Both the position numbers and the translations under genes were made by a program. From NCBI GenBank assembly GCA_006937955.1, contig SSNP01000308.1, forward strand, positions 266,616 to 330,615: 64,000 bases of DNA, given 5' to 3'. This stretch comes from Pachypanchax playfairii. Lineage: Eukaryota > Chordata > Actinopteri > Cyprinodontiformes > Aplocheilidae. Below the pieces are notes generated by a model, which saw only the letters and a list, made by a program, of their open reading frames with translations, searched no databases and was not told the origin of the DNA. Below, piece by piece: positions 1 to 13,534 of the stretch (its first letter is position 1; each line of letters starts with the position of its first letter).

Positions 1-235
1 CCCCCCCCCCCCCCCCCCCACATCTCTTCTCTCTTCTTTCTCAGTTGGTGTCTCTTTCTTAGGGCTTGCTCTGTCACGCTCAGCTGCCTGTACTCTATGA
101 AGGCTTTGTAACGGTTATGAAGAGCGGTGGGAGTTTGGTGTTTTTGTAGAGTCTGGTGGTAAATTAATAAGAATAATGATCACCACTCCCTCCTGGAAGA
201 ACACACAAAAAGCAAGAAAAGCAGCAAATAATCAC

Positions 236-267
<32 letters not shown>

Positions 268-1288
268 TTCATGGTTTATTTTCATTTATACATCAGTGTT
301 CCAGACAAATGTTGGCTAACATGTGACAGGCTGTAAGAGTGTGTGGAGGCAGGTGCAGCCACTTATGTTACTTGTCAGCATGTGTGTTCATGTCTCTATC
401 TCTCTGTGACCTCATGAGGACGGACCTCCATCACGTGGTGTTTAGCTCTGAATTTTCATTACTGCCATATGTCATTTGATCTTTTCCCCCGGGTGTGTCT
501 GGTGTGCAGATGACTGCACGTGTGGCAGAGTGCACACGTTCCTGATTTTACTAAATTGGAGCTTATTGAAGCAGAAGAAATGGTTTTAGTGAAAACTACA
601 GCCATTTGGCCAAAATCCAGTGTAGTTACTATACAACGTTCTGTTTTAACTCTGTTTGTTTAGCTGATCCCTCCTCTATACAGTGTGCATCTGCCAAAAT
701 CTTTACACACAAATTCTGTTTCAAAACATAGATTTTACTCATTTTACTGAAAGATCTCGTCTCTTTTGTGTCACTTGAGTTCTTATAAACCTTATCTGTG
801 TAAAACCTTAAAAAGCTTAACAGATCAAAGTAATGTACTTTCATCATTTCTGTTGTTAAATTGTTTTCTTATAATAAATTTGTATCTTTGAAGAAAAAAT
901 GTAATAAAGAAAAAAAAAGTGTCTTCTCGTTCTGCTCTTTGAGAGTCTGCAGTCTGGGGGAATTTTAGGCATGTGGATTTAATAAAATGCACGTTTCCTT
1001 CTGACCAAAGTGAAGAACCTGTAGTTGGACATGTAGCAGAGAAAACAAGCTAGCTGCAGTTATTCTGCTAAATCAGTCATTTGACATGACCGAGGTTTAA
1101 TTTGTTTTTTCAGACTTTTACTCTCAGAGCTGCTTCTGTGACTCTCATGTCTTTACTATACTATAAAGAAAATGGTATAAAAGACAAATACATTTATTAT
1201 TGATTAAATTTCTTTCTCTTGTTTCTTTAAATTGAACTCACATGAACTGAATGATTGTGGAGTTAATGAATGACTTTGTTCCTGTCAG
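1..1288. other. fzd3 intron, 5' window edge
   Basis: No coding exon was recognised here. The stretch precedes a fzd3 exon whose acceptor (CCTGTCAG) ends at 1288, so it is probably intron. It starts with a run of about 19 C, carries a CA dinucleotide array at 236-264, and is otherwise AT-rich without an identifiable element. The exons coding for the fzd3 extracellular cysteine-rich domain and first membrane segments must lie beyond position 1. Confidence 0.6.
236..264. repeat. (CA)n microsatellite
   Basis: Uninterrupted CA dinucleotide array of about 14 units in the fzd3 intron, read directly from the sequence. Confidence 0.95.
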
Positions 1289-2813
1289 GTTGAGCAGACC
1301 AGCAAACCCCTCATGGTTCTGTTCCTGGTTAAATACCTGATGATGCTGGTGGTGGGGATTCCCTCTGTGTTCTGGGTGGGCAGCAAGAAGACCTGTTTCG
1401 AATGGGCCAGTTTCCTGCATGGACACAGACGCAAAGAGTGAGTGGAATCTGAGTGAATGCTCTTATTGTTCACGTGCAAAACAAACCAGGGCCGGTTCTG
1501 GGCATAGGCAGATTGCGTAGGGCGCCCTCTGCTGGGCTGCTGAGTTAAGAATCAACTGCTGGACTTTTAGTGGTTTAAGATCATTTCATACATTTTCAAA
1601 ATAATTGTGTTTAGGATTATAACTATTTTTTACTTAAAATTAGATGTTTTATATTTTATGTTGTTGGGTTTTGTTTTTTTGGCAAAAAAACGTAAAAACT
1701 TGTGGGCCAGATCTTTAGTGAGGACGTCATGAGTTGGTGATTCTAGTAGCAGAAAACTAAATTAAGTGTCACAGGAAATTCTGTATCACTGCTGTCTGTC
1801 TTTGTGGTGATACATCGACCTTGTCTTTACTTTTGTTACTCATCACATAAAATATTTGTCTCCAAACTCAGACTTGTGTCCTCATTTGTTGAATTTCCCT
1901 TCTGGGATAAATAAAGTATTTTTCATTTCATTTTCATTTCATTCAACATGCTTCCTTCCTTCAACTTGTCATATGCGTTTCTGGGTCTACCCATTGTTAT
2001 CCAGCTTTGTTTGCACATCCTTCGTTAAACCTCTCTTTCTTTGCAGCAGTGGGGTCAATGAGTCTCGACAGGTGCTACAGGAACAACCAGACTTCGCTCA
2101 GTCTCTACTGCGTGAACCAAACACCCCCGTCATCAGAAAATCCAGAGGGACGTCCACTCAGGTAGGACAGCAATAACATCAAGTATTCACTGACTTTCAG
2201 ACTTACACAATAAGTTTCAGTTTGACTTTTGATTAAAAAAAGTTCACTGAACTCTGTAAGGCTTAAATATTTGTTGTCATTAGAACAAAATAACGTTTCA
2301 TCAGTGTGCAGTTTGTTTTGACTGGAAATCTCTCTGATGTTTCTCTCTGCAGGGCACCTCTACACACGCCTCCTCCACCCACTTGGCAGCTCTAGATGAT
2401 CTTGACGAACCAGTCAGGAGTCACCATGGACACCCCGCATCGATCAGAAGCAAACCCAGCAGCATCCACAGCAAGGCCAGTTACCACGGCAGCCTGCGCC
2501 GCACTCGAGATGACAGGTAGAAAAGCAAGTGAGTAAGAATGACATGGCGGTGTGGACTTACATTCAACTTCCTGTTTCCACCTCTTTCAGGAGCGATTCT
2601 TTAGCTTACCGATGCACACAGGAGCGCAGTTTCCATGGCAGCATGCCCCGTCTGGACCACCCACTCTCTGCTCACAGCAGCCTGCATCAGATAGACAGCC
2701 ACTCAAGGCGCAGCAGCCAGCGAGATGTTTCTGAAGTCCCACCGACCCTCATCACTCATGGAACCACAGCAAGTGACGCCCGAGTGGCTGAGAACGACGG
2801 CACCAGTGCCTGA
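1289..2813 (+). CDS. fzd3: Frizzled-3 Wnt receptor, C-terminal exons (5' partial)
   Basis: Seven-pass Wnt/planar-polarity receptor at the plasma membrane. Only the last four coding exons are in the window: 1289-1437, 2047-2161, 2353-2516 and 2591-2813 (TGA at 2811-2813). They join in phase (149, 115, 164 and 223 nt). The first exon encodes transmembrane segment 7 (VLFLVKYLMMLVVGIPSVFW) followed directly by KTCFEW (1388-1405). That is the KTxxxW motif by which Frizzled receptors bind Dishevelled. The cytoplasmic tail carries NESRQVLQE and PDFAQSLLREPNTP, then a Ser/His-rich tail ending in DGTSA. The tail and its EDGTSA-like end fit FZD3 rather than FZD6. The cysteine-rich domain and TM1-6 lie upstream of the window. 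Whether this is the a or b teleost co-orthologue cannot be decided here. Confidence 0.93.
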
Positions 2814-4890
2814 AGAGTGTCCACGTTTACAGGACAGCGTGTCCTCTGCAGAACCGCAGCGCAGTGTTCAGAGTGCAGAATGTACCATTGAGTGCTCTGG
2901 TGCTCCTGGTTGTTTACATCCTGTGTGGCTTCATGATAAGAGTTCAGACAGTGAACATCTCACTGTGAGCTGGACTCTGATTACTTCACTCAGAAAGGCT
3001 CAGCCAAAAAGAAGTGATCAGCTCATCAGACTTACGGTGCCGTGAGCTTGACTTTAAGGCATTTTTCAGGGAAAGTTGAAAAACTCGAACTTGCACTGGG
3101 CAGAAACCAGGAACTACTTCAAGGTTGTAAAAGGAAAAAGGCCATTGCACTTGACTTTAAACTCATTTCCAACAGGCGTGCCGTATCATACGTTGGATGA
3201 ATTTGTAAGTTGAAATCCAGCTCGGTTTTGAGTTGCACCAATGTTATGGTTATATTGTTTCCATATCCTACCTACAGATCATGTAGATTTCTAAACACTG
3301 CCGAATTTTGCTTTTATAACAATCTTAAATACCTTGTATAGTCTCTTAATAACGTGTCTTGTTTGTTCTTAACTGCAGCTCTTAATGTTTGTCTCTGCTT
3401 GGTGTCTTTGACAAATATGGGCCTAACATGAAATGATGGACCTGCATTAATTGAAATATTTTTATACTGTGAAAGTTGTTAGCTGCTGAAATTGTGTGTG
3501 CACTCGTGCATGTGGGAGAGAACTAAAACCATCGGTGATGGATTTAAAACTTTTATTTTTCTTGTAAGAGTCAAAGTTGAAAGATCAAACTGTCCAAGTC
3601 AGAAGCAGATATCAGGATGTGGCTGAGTGAAACGATTCATTAGTCTGTTCATTAATCAGAGTTTGATTATTCAAGCTTGAGAAAAGAATCAAAAATTGAA
3701 AAAGCAAAAAATAAGCTGCGTTGTACTTTTATTTGTAGAATAAGAGCTAAAAATGTAACTACCAACCAGAGTATCAGAAACCTAATACAGGTACCTAGCA
3801 CTGCATTCTATGTTTGTCCTGACTGACTGAAGTGTTGACTTGAACTAATTACTGGGAAGTGTTTTGGTTCTGAAACTGTCACATGCAGTTTTAATCTACT
3901 ACAGTACTCTGCGTACATAAACTGTTTCTGTACACGCTCTGTGTTTGTGGGTAATTGGAAGTCAAAATTACCCAAAGAGTTGCAGAAAATTGAATATTTG
4001 TTTGACTTCATTTGTTCAGACATTATTTCTCTGCTTGTAAAGAAACTATTCCAGGAAGTGTACACTGTAAATGTTTGTTTGACTCCTTTTCTGAGCTGTG
4101 ATTAACCTACCTCACCTCTACCCTCAGCCTTTTCTTTTACCTGCATCTACATCACCAGGTGTTTTCTACAAAGTAATTTACTCAGACAAGTAAAAAAGAT
4201 TCTAACGTCTGTCTGACCTGCAGCCGGTCAAGTCTACCTCCTTAGTTCAAGCCTCTGTAAATCTCTGTCTCCTGCTCTTTGCATAAACTAAGACTGTCAC
4301 TATTTGTTGGTGAATTGTCATAAAATAACTGCAGTTAAAGAGACACGAGGAAACGTTAGTTTCACCCTGCTGTTGTTTTTATACAATTCAGATCAGCTAA
4401 TGACAATGTCTGTCATTATTATATGATGTAATAATGTCAACAGATCCAGTTTTTAATGACAGGTGCTTACTGTCAACTAGTTTGCCTTCATATCTGTTGT
4501 GCATCAGTAGTTTAGTACTGTGTGATGACTGATCTGCCTTCTGCCTCTCCTCCTGTGTGTGAGCTTGTTTTGGACCTACAGCAACTGTCTGTACTTTGTC
4601 ACAACTGCTTGGAAGCATAAAGCGCCTTGTATTTATCTCCAAATGAGACAGAAAATACAATATTATACAAAAAGGAACTTTTTGCTTTTTAACTTTGAAG
4701 CATCATTTTTGTTTGCGTTAGCCATTTAACCCCATGTCATATTGTGATAAGCCTCAGTGTGAACTACAGTAGCATGATGGTTCTATAACTTCACATTTTG
4801 AAACCTGTTTGTGACTTAATTTATTTACAGCTGTGAACTGTAACTTCATTTACATGCAGTCGAATAAACTTTTTATGGACTTCTCAGAGT
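2814..4890 (+). other. fzd3: fzd3 3' UTR (inferred)
   Basis: No coding signal follows the fzd3 stop. The first good polyadenylation signal in a plausible context is AATAAA at 4863-4868, which would give a 3' UTR of about 2 kb. FZD3 transcripts commonly have long 3' UTRs, but the end here is inferred and no transcript was available. Earlier cleavage is possible. Confidence 0.5.
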
Positions 4891-4996
4891 TCCTTCACTA
4901 AGAGATCCATAAAGTTCTGCTGGTTGATTCATATATAAAAAAAATAATCTGTTACATATCAAATAGGATCGTGTATTTGTGCCACTAAGTTTTTAA

Positions 4997-5585
4997 AGAG
5001 GCCATTTCATACAAATTTTATAACTTTGTGGTTATTTCTTAAGTATTAATCTCTAAATATCTAAAAAATCTAATATCTAAAAAACATCAGGAAACACTGA
5101 TTAACAGAACTTTCAATCTGTCTGCATTAAAATTCGGGTGGTTCCGGCTCCTTCCGTCAGGCTGCTTCGTCAGCAGCTCGTTCATATTCATTGTTTGAAT
5201 TTACTGGATTCAGATTGGCTAACAAACTAGCCTATGAGAGCAAGGTATAACGTTTCCTGCCCCACTGAGCATGGCAACGTCAGACGTCGTGTCTTCCTGT
5301 TTGCTACATTATGCTAACAGCTTTTTACTGAGCCCCATGCTAGGTGTGGTTTCAACTGCGGGAGCTGCCGAATACGAACGAACAAAGGGGTTGTGACGAA
5401 ACAGATACAGGCCGTCCGGACTCGGAAGAACTCAGGCGTGATCGCCACCTGTGTAGTTTGAGAGATTAAAACTGAAAGAGAAGTTGTTGACCTGTTTTCA
5501 CACCCACTATGAAGGTAAGAACACCTGTGGAGCTAAAATATTCAACAGAAACCTCAGAAAAACTGTTTTTAATGGAAGGGCCTCT
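4997..5585. mobile_element. TTAA-flanked MITE between fzd3 and kif28
   Basis: A 0.59-kb segment begins AGAGGCCATTTCAT and ends with the inverted near-match, so both ends read AGAGGCC inward. It is flanked on both sides by TTAA (4993-4996 and 5586-5589). The interior is GC-richer than its surroundings and has no transposase frame. Terminal inverted repeats plus a TTAA duplication suggest a piggyBac-type non-autonomous element, but the inverted repeats are short, so the superfamily is inferred. Confidence 0.55.
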
Positions 5586-5688
5586 TTAAATGTCACTCAA
5601 ATGTTAAAACACTTTTTTTCCAACACTGAGAATGTTTTAAAAAGTAAAGGATAAACAGACAGTTTAAATAACTTCAAACTTTGTAAAG

Positions 5689-8600
5689 TCAAGACCAGAT
5701 CCCTGAGCGTTCCCGTTTGCGGCGAACAATGGCAGCTACATCCTGTTTGAGTGTGGTGACGCTCTGTTCCAGCTGCTCTGAGAAGTCCTTCAGCAGGTGA
5801 CTCTGCTCGTCCACAAACAGTCGTAGTCCCAGTAGGTCTGATTCCTCCTGCAGAACACATGGACATGATAGAAATATGGCTCAAATACAAACCGACTTTG
5901 AAAAACCACTTTCAACAAAACTAAAACATTTCAGTCACTGAAGCAGATAAATTACTGAATGATCCATCCAGCTTGCTGCGAGGCCTGTAGAGTCACTTGT
6001 GTTTAGTCTGTTTGCAGTAATGTTGCACTGACAGACTTTCATACTTACACTTGGCTTGTGTCTGCGCAGGCGCTGCAGCTGACCCTTTACTGAGGTCATA
6101 CTGTGGTAGAAAACCTTCAGAGCACGAGCAAACTCTGCATCACAGCTGGGACGCAACGAACGGCCACGTGCAGCCTCTCCTGACACGAGGGGAGGGATAT
6201 TATGATGCAGCTTTTATAAACTAACAGTAATGGTTTTATTTACAAGTCAAGTACCGTTCCTGGCTGAGTTGAGCTGTTCTCTTAGGCTGTGATTTTCTTT
6301 CCTTAGTGAAGCATTAAGACTCTTCAGTTCCTCCAGATCCTGTTGAATGGCTCTGACAGAACAGCTGTGCTCAGTAGAGTCTGCTGCCTGCAACACAAAT
6401 ATACTGGATATAGACAGTGATTGGCATTCTATTTTGGTTTTACATGAAACATCAATCCGTCTGTCCGTCCTCCCTCCCTCCGCTTATCTGGGGCCGGGTC
6501 AGCATTCTAAGCAGGGTAGCCCCGACTTCCTTCTCCTCAGCCACACTACCCGTCCACAAATTATACAACCACATAGGTTGAATTTGACAGCTCCAAAACC
6601 TGTAAGAGTGTTTTTGTTTGTGACAAACGACCTATGGGAGCGTTTTCTGGGCTCAGCAGAGACTTACTACCAACAACGCATGCGCACAACTTCCCAGAGG
6701 AGCTGACAAATACGCCTGTGTGAGGTTTTGGTCTGTTCAGCTGAACAAAACAAATTCTTCAGCAATATGTCTCATTTTAATATAACAGCTTTAAAATGTT
6801 AAGACACACATGGACACACTGTAAAGCCGAATATTTGACGTTAAAAAGCGGAACGATTAAGGTTAGGGTTGCAGATAGGGTCGCATACGGAATATAGTCA
6901 TTTTTATGGATTCTGTCCATAACGGTTATCAACAGAATCTGTGACAAAAGGACAACCTTGACGAAGTCCAACTCTCACTGGAAACAAGTTCAACTTACTA
7001 CTGGGAATGCAGAACCAAACTCTGACACTGGTTGTAAAGGGACCTAACAACCAGTATTAAAGGGCCCAGTACACCATACTAACGGAGCACCCCCCACAGG
7101 AATCCCCGAGGGACACGGTCAAATGCATTCTCCAAATCCACAAAACACATGTAGACTGGTTGGGCGAACTCCCATGATCCCTCCAAGACCCTGCTGATGG
7201 TGTAGAGCTGGTCCAGTGTTCCACGGCAGGATGAAAACCACATTGTTCCTCCTGAACGACTATCTGACAGACCTTCCAGAATCCCCGAATAGACCTTCCC
7301 AGGGAGGCTTAGGAGAGTAATCTCCTTATACTTGGAGTACACCCTATGGTCCCCCTTTTTGAAGAGGGGGACCACCACCCCAGCCTGCCAATCCAGAGGA
7401 ACTGCCCCCGATGTCCACGCAAAGTTGCAGAGGCGCATCAACCATGACAGCCCAACAACATCCAGAGCCTTGAGAAACTCAGGGTGAATCTCATCCCTGG
7501 GGCTCTACCACTAAGGAGCTGAGGTTGGAGATAACCCCCCCCCCCGATCAGTTGACAGCTCCGCCCCTCTCTTCACATGCGGTCACAGATCTGATGAAAC
7601 GACAACAAAGTTGATGGTGTCCTGGTGCAAAGTGCACATGTAAACACCTTTATACCTGAATATAGTGTTTGTTATGAACAATCTATGACAAGCACAGAAG
7701 TCCAACAAGAAACCACAACTCAAGTTCAGATCGTGGGGGCCGTTCCTCCCAATCACTCCTCTCCAGGTCTCGCTGTCATTGCTCACGTGAGCGTTGATGT
7801 CCTCCAGCAGAATTACGGAGTCCCCAGAGGGAGCGCGGACCCTAGAAAGGGTGGGTAGTCTGAACTATTGTTTGGTGCATTAGCACAAACAATAGTCAGC
7901 ACCTGTCCCCCCACCCGGAGATGGGGGGAGGCTACCCTCTCATCCACTGGGGTGAACTCCAATATACAGGCACCAATATGGGGGGCTATTAAAATGCCCA
8001 CTCCAGCCCGACGCCTCTCACCAGGGGCGACTCCAGAGTGTAAGAGTGTCCACCCTTTCTCGAGGATACTGGTTCCAGAACCCGAACTGTGCTTAAAGGT
8101 GAGTCCGACTATATCTAGTCAGAATCTCTCCGCCTCACACTCCAGTTCCGGCTCCTTTCTAACGAGAGAGGAGACGTTCCACGTCCCAAGAGTGAGCTTT
8201 TGCAGCCGAGGATCGGACGGCCAAGGTCGCTGCCTCTTTGGTCCAGCTCATACTGCACCCGACCGCTATGGCCCCTCCCATGGGTGGTGAGCCCATGGGA
8301 AGGGGGACCTACGTTGCCTCTTTGGGCTGAGCCCAGCCAGACCCTATGGGTGCAGGCCCAGCCACCAGGTGCTCACCAGCGTGCCCCCCCGCCGGTAAAT
8401 GAAACAGTGACTTTGAAAAAAAGGTTTGGAATGAGATTTTTTTTTTTTCAGGGGCAAAAACTGTAAACTCTAAATTAGTCCACATTTTTCCTTGAAATAT
8501 CAAAGATTATTGTGACATCAAACTCACCACAGCTTCTGATGGACCTGGTTCATCTATGATGAAGATACCCTCTGTAGTCATCCTCACTGCGTCCAGAGAT

Positions 8601-9111
8601 GAACTCAAGTGTGAACAGCCCTCTTAGACAAGAAACCAGCTGTTTATAAATCCCACTTTAATAAATATCTATATATAAGAAATTTCTCTAATCTGTTCAC
8701 AATGTAACATTTATTTACTTGCTACAAGAGCAATCATCCATTCATAGATGATGTTCTATACCTGCATGTTCAGGGTCACGGGGAGGGGGGGGGGGTTGGT
8801 TAACTTAACAGTATGTTTTTGGTCTGTCACAGAAAACCCACACATACATGACAGAAAAGCAACAATGTTTCCTGTCACTCCTTTAACTTTGTCTTTTGTT
8901 TACAATTACATTCCAGCATTTAGAGGACATTTAGGGAGCAATTGTCCTCAAGCTATTTATCATTCTCACCTTGAAGACCCCACAGCTCCAGCACCACTGC
9001 ACTGCTCTGCAGGTAGTCCAGCAGACGCTGGGAGGTGTGGACGGAGGCAAAATGGACCTGATGATCCAAGAGAGGATTGGCATTGTGCCACACAGCTGGA
9101 GTGTAGAGAGG
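5689..9111 (-). CDS. kif28: kif28 exons 21-25: C-terminal region and coiled-coil tail
   Basis: Exons in transcript order: 8970-9111, 8528-8622, 6255-6387, 6049-6179, 5689-5847 (TGA included). Exon 21 contains NANPLLDHQVHFASVH and LLDYLQSSAVVLELWG, a conserved stretch of kinesin-3 proteins C-terminal to the FHA domain. Exons 23-25 are Leu/Glu/Gln-rich (DLEELKSLNASLRKENHSLR) and are probably coiled coil for dimerisation or cargo binding. The protein ends in RKRERSGIWS. A LINE relic fills the intron between exons 22 and 23. Confidence 0.85.
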
Positions 9112-9440
9112 CTGAACACAGTCAAATAATCTGAAACTAAACAGAAGGAATCAGGTGAGAGGAGAATTCAGTGTTTACTCTTCATGTTCTGGGCTCTGCT
9201 TCGTTCCACTATAAAACTCACTATAAAACTCCCTTCACACTAAATGCAGCCACATGTTTTACCCTATTTGGATCCCTCGATTCCGGGCCTCCCTGATCCA
9301 ACGAACCCCACAACACTGATCCAAGACCAGCTGGAAGTCCAGTCGTCTACCCAATGCCTCAGACGGATCAATAAGGATATCGTCCTCACCCAAAGGGCTG
9401 GGAAGTTAAAATGTTTAGTTTGTTACTGATATTGCTGCAG

Positions 9441-9515
<75 letters not shown>

Positions 9516-9831
9516 TGTGCGTATATAGACTGTGTGTGTGTCATACAGTCCAGTGGAAGTACAGGGGACCAGCTGCACTTGTAAAATGGCTTCCTCTGTG
9601 CCCTCTGACCCCAGCACCTGTAGTTAAAGATTATCAGCCAGTCACCATGTTCATCTGTCAAGGGACGTATCTATGTCTGTGTGAATACCTCTAACTGCTC
9701 CTCCAGGGAGATGCGGAAGGCCAAAGACTGAAGCCAGAGGTGGGCAGTGCCCAGAAGCAGAGGCTCAACTGGATCCCAGAACGGGTCTTTATCTCTGGGT
9801 AACACAACAGCTGAGAGTCCTTCTGCTCTCT

Positions 9832-9871
<40 letters not shown>

Positions 9872-11437
9872 CATGTCGAAAGTAGTTACAGGCCTGAGAT
9901 CCAGCACCACCCCCCCACCACCACCCTCACATCAGTTTCTGAACTGGGTTTTAAAGTAGAAATAAATTTTAAAATGCCATCATCTTCCAACAAACTTACA
10001 TCATCGTCACTCTGCGCAGCCTGGAAATGCTGATAGACTTCCTCCATCAAAAACTTCCTGTTGACGAACTTGGCTTTGGACCACATCCAAACCTGAAGAG
10101 AAACAGTAAGAGCTGAAATATAAAGTTTGTTGGGAAACATAGTTAAAATGATAGAGAGAAAAACAAACTACACCAGCCTGTTTGCTTCCTTTTGAAGTGA
10201 CTCTGACAGCAACATCTTTCTGCAGATCGTGACCTCTGGAGTCCGACAGCGCCAGATTCTTGATCTCCAGTTTAAACTCTACTCCCTGAAACCTCAGCAG
10301 ATATTAACCTCATTCACATGAGACAACAGAAACACATCTGTGTTACTATGGTGACTAATATAAACCCATCACGTATGTGCTAATTCAACACAAACAGCTA
10401 CAGAATGATCATTAATGTCACCTTGCTCAGTTCCTGACTCATCTGATTGGCCTCGGCCACCATGGGCATCAGTTTGATGTAGTCGTAGAAGACAGCCAAC
10501 AGACTGGGGTCAGTCTGACTGGATCCAGCACCGGACTCACCTGAACACAGACAGGTAAATACCAGCCAGCAGGTATTATTTCACAGATAAACTCCCTTCT
10601 GGTCCTCTCACCCAGGTGGATGCCCTCAGCAGCAGCCAGTTCAGACTGGAAGTAGTCGTAGTCGTAGCGGCTCCAGTCATCTACACCTCTCTCAGACGGA
10701 TAACCAATGAACAGGTAAGTGGAGTTGGAACCCAGAATGAGACGATCCTAAAATAAATAATAAATAAGAACTTTGGCATCAGATAATTTTATCACATTAT
10801 ATAACTAGAGGATGTGCAGAAACCAACCAGATGTTGCAGCTCAGTTGTTTGATAGACAGCGTTCCCATTGATAATAACCTTCGACCCAGTCAGAGGAGTC
10901 AGTGTAACCCGCCGCTGTTCATTCCTGAACACAGCATGACGCTCCTGGATCCTGACTCAGACATTCATTTAGATGTAAAACACTAGAACATGTAATCTGA
11001 TTCCAGTTCTTTACATGCACAATAAACATTACCCCAAACCCTTGATAAAGATCGATGCTGGGGAAGAGTCACTGAGGCCGATGTCCCACTCACCTGGAAG
11101 ACAATCACCGTCTAAAAAAAAACACACTGCAAACTGCCAAAATTTGCTTTGAAACTGACCTCTGATTTATTTTCCATTTTTAAAATGTCCTCTAAAGATA
11201 AAGTGAACTAGAACATCTCACGTCATTCAGACTCACCCTCCTGGATGAAAAGCTTCACCACCCCAGACAGCTGAGCATCCTCGTTGATGTTCAGGATATA
11301 AGGATGCATCTGCATCATCCTTCTCTCCTGGTGGTGAAAAGGACAAGAAAAAACATCCTGAGATGAAATATTACCAACATATTAAATAAATAAATACATT
11401 TAAATACATTTATCTACATTATCTATCTCTAAAACCT

Positions 11438-11487
<50 letters not shown>

Positions 11488-11497
11488 NNNNNNNNNN

Positions 11498-11548
<51 letters not shown>

Positions 11549-11864
11549 TGTGCGTATATAGACTGTGTGTGTGTCATACAGTCCAGTGGAAGTACAGGGG
11601 ACCAGCTGCACTTGTAAAATGGCTTCCTCTGTGCCCTCTGACCCCAGCACCTGTAGTTAAAGATTATCAGCCAGTCACCATGTTCATCTGTCAAGGGACG
11701 TATCTATGTCTGTGTGAATACCTCTAACTGCTCCTCCAGGGAGATGCGGAAGGCCAAAGACTGAAGCCAGAGGTGGGCAGTGCCCAGAAGCAGAGGCTCA
11801 ACTGGATCCCAGAACGGGTCTTTATCTCTGGGTAACACAACAGCTGAGAGTCCTTCTGCTCTCT

Positions 11865-11904
<40 letters not shown>

Positions 11905-13470
11905 CATGTCGAAAGTAGTTACAGGCCTGAGATCCAGCACCACCCCCCCACCACCACCCTCACATCAGTTTCTGAACTGGGTTTTAAAGTAGAAATAAAT
12001 TTTAAAATGCCATCATCTTCCAACAAACTTACATCATCGTCACTCTGCGCAGCCTGGAAATGCTGATAGACTTCCTCCATCAAAAACTTCCTGTTGACGA
12101 ACTTGGCTTTGGACCACATCCAAACCTGAAGAGAAACAGTAAGAGCTGAAATATAAAGTTTGTTGGGAAACATAGTTAAAATGATAGAGAGAAAAACAAA
12201 CTACACCAGCCTGTTTGCTTCCTTTTGAAGTGACTCTGACAGCAACATCTTTCTGCAGATCGTGACCTCTGGAGTCCGACAGCGCCAGATTCTTGATCTC
12301 CAGTTTAAACTCTACTCCCTGAAACCTCAGCAGATATTAACCTCATTCACATGAGACAACAGAAACACATCTGTGTTACTATGGTGACTAATATAAACCC
12401 ATCACGTATGTGCTAATTCAACACAAACAGCTACAGAATGATCATTAATGTCACCTTGCTCAGTTCCTGACTCATCTGATTGGCCTCGGCCACCATGGGC
12501 ATCAGTTTGATGTAGTCGTAGAAGACAGCCAACAGACTGGGGTCAGTCTGACTGGATCCAGCACCGGACTCACCTGAACACAGACAGGTAAATACCAGCC
12601 AGCAGGTATTATTTCACAGATAAACTCCCTTCTGGTCCTCTCACCCAGGTGGATGCCCTCAGCAGCAGCCAGTTCAGACTGGAAGTAGTCGTAGTCGTAG
12701 CGGCTCCAGTCATCTACACCTCTCTCAGACGGATAACCAATGAACAGGTAAGTGGAGTTGGAACCCAGAATGAGACGATCCTAAAATAAATAATAAATAA
12801 GAACTTTGGCATCAGATAATTTTATCACATTATATAACTAGAGGATGTGCAGAAACCAACCAGATGTTGCAGCTCAGTTGTTTGATAGACAGCGTTCCCA
12901 TTGATAATAACCTTCGACCCAGTCAGAGGAGTCAGTGTAACCCGCCGCTGTTCATTCCTGAACACAGCATGACGCTCCTGGATCCTGACTCAGACATTCA
13001 TTTAGATGTAAAACACTAGAACATGTAATCTGATTCCAGTTCTTTACATGCACAATAAACATTACCCCAAACCCTTGATAAAGATCGATGCTGGGGAAGA
13101 GTCACTGAGGCCGATGTCCCACTCACCTGGAAGACAATCACCGTCTAAAAAAAAACACACTGCAAACTGCCAAAATTTGCTTTGAAACTGACCTCTGATT
13201 TATTTTCCATTTTTAAAATGTCCTCTAAAGATAAAGTGAACTAGAACATCTCACGTCATTCAGACTCACCCTCCTGGATGAAAAGCTTCACCACCCCAGA
13301 CAGCTGAGCATCCTCGTTGATGTTCAGGATATAAGGATGCATCTGCATCATCCTTCTCTCCTGGTGGTGAAAAGGACAAGAAAAAACATCCTGAGATGAA
13401 ATATTACCAACATATTAAATAAATAAATACATTTAAATACATTTATCTACATTATCTATCTCTAAAACCT

Positions 13471-13534
<64 letters not shown>

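Larger units (their letters stand above)
9445..11487. repeat. Duplicated block A
   Basis: From the AC array to a terminal GT array, this block repeats as 11498-13530. The non-microsatellite core is 9511-11440 versus 11544-13473, a constant offset of 2033. It carries kif28 exons 13-20 and the introns between them. Confidence 0.93.

Noticed and set aside
6347..6706. 119-codon plus-strand frame
   Set aside because: It overlaps kif28 exon 23 in antisense and then LINE tail sequence; no family resemblance.
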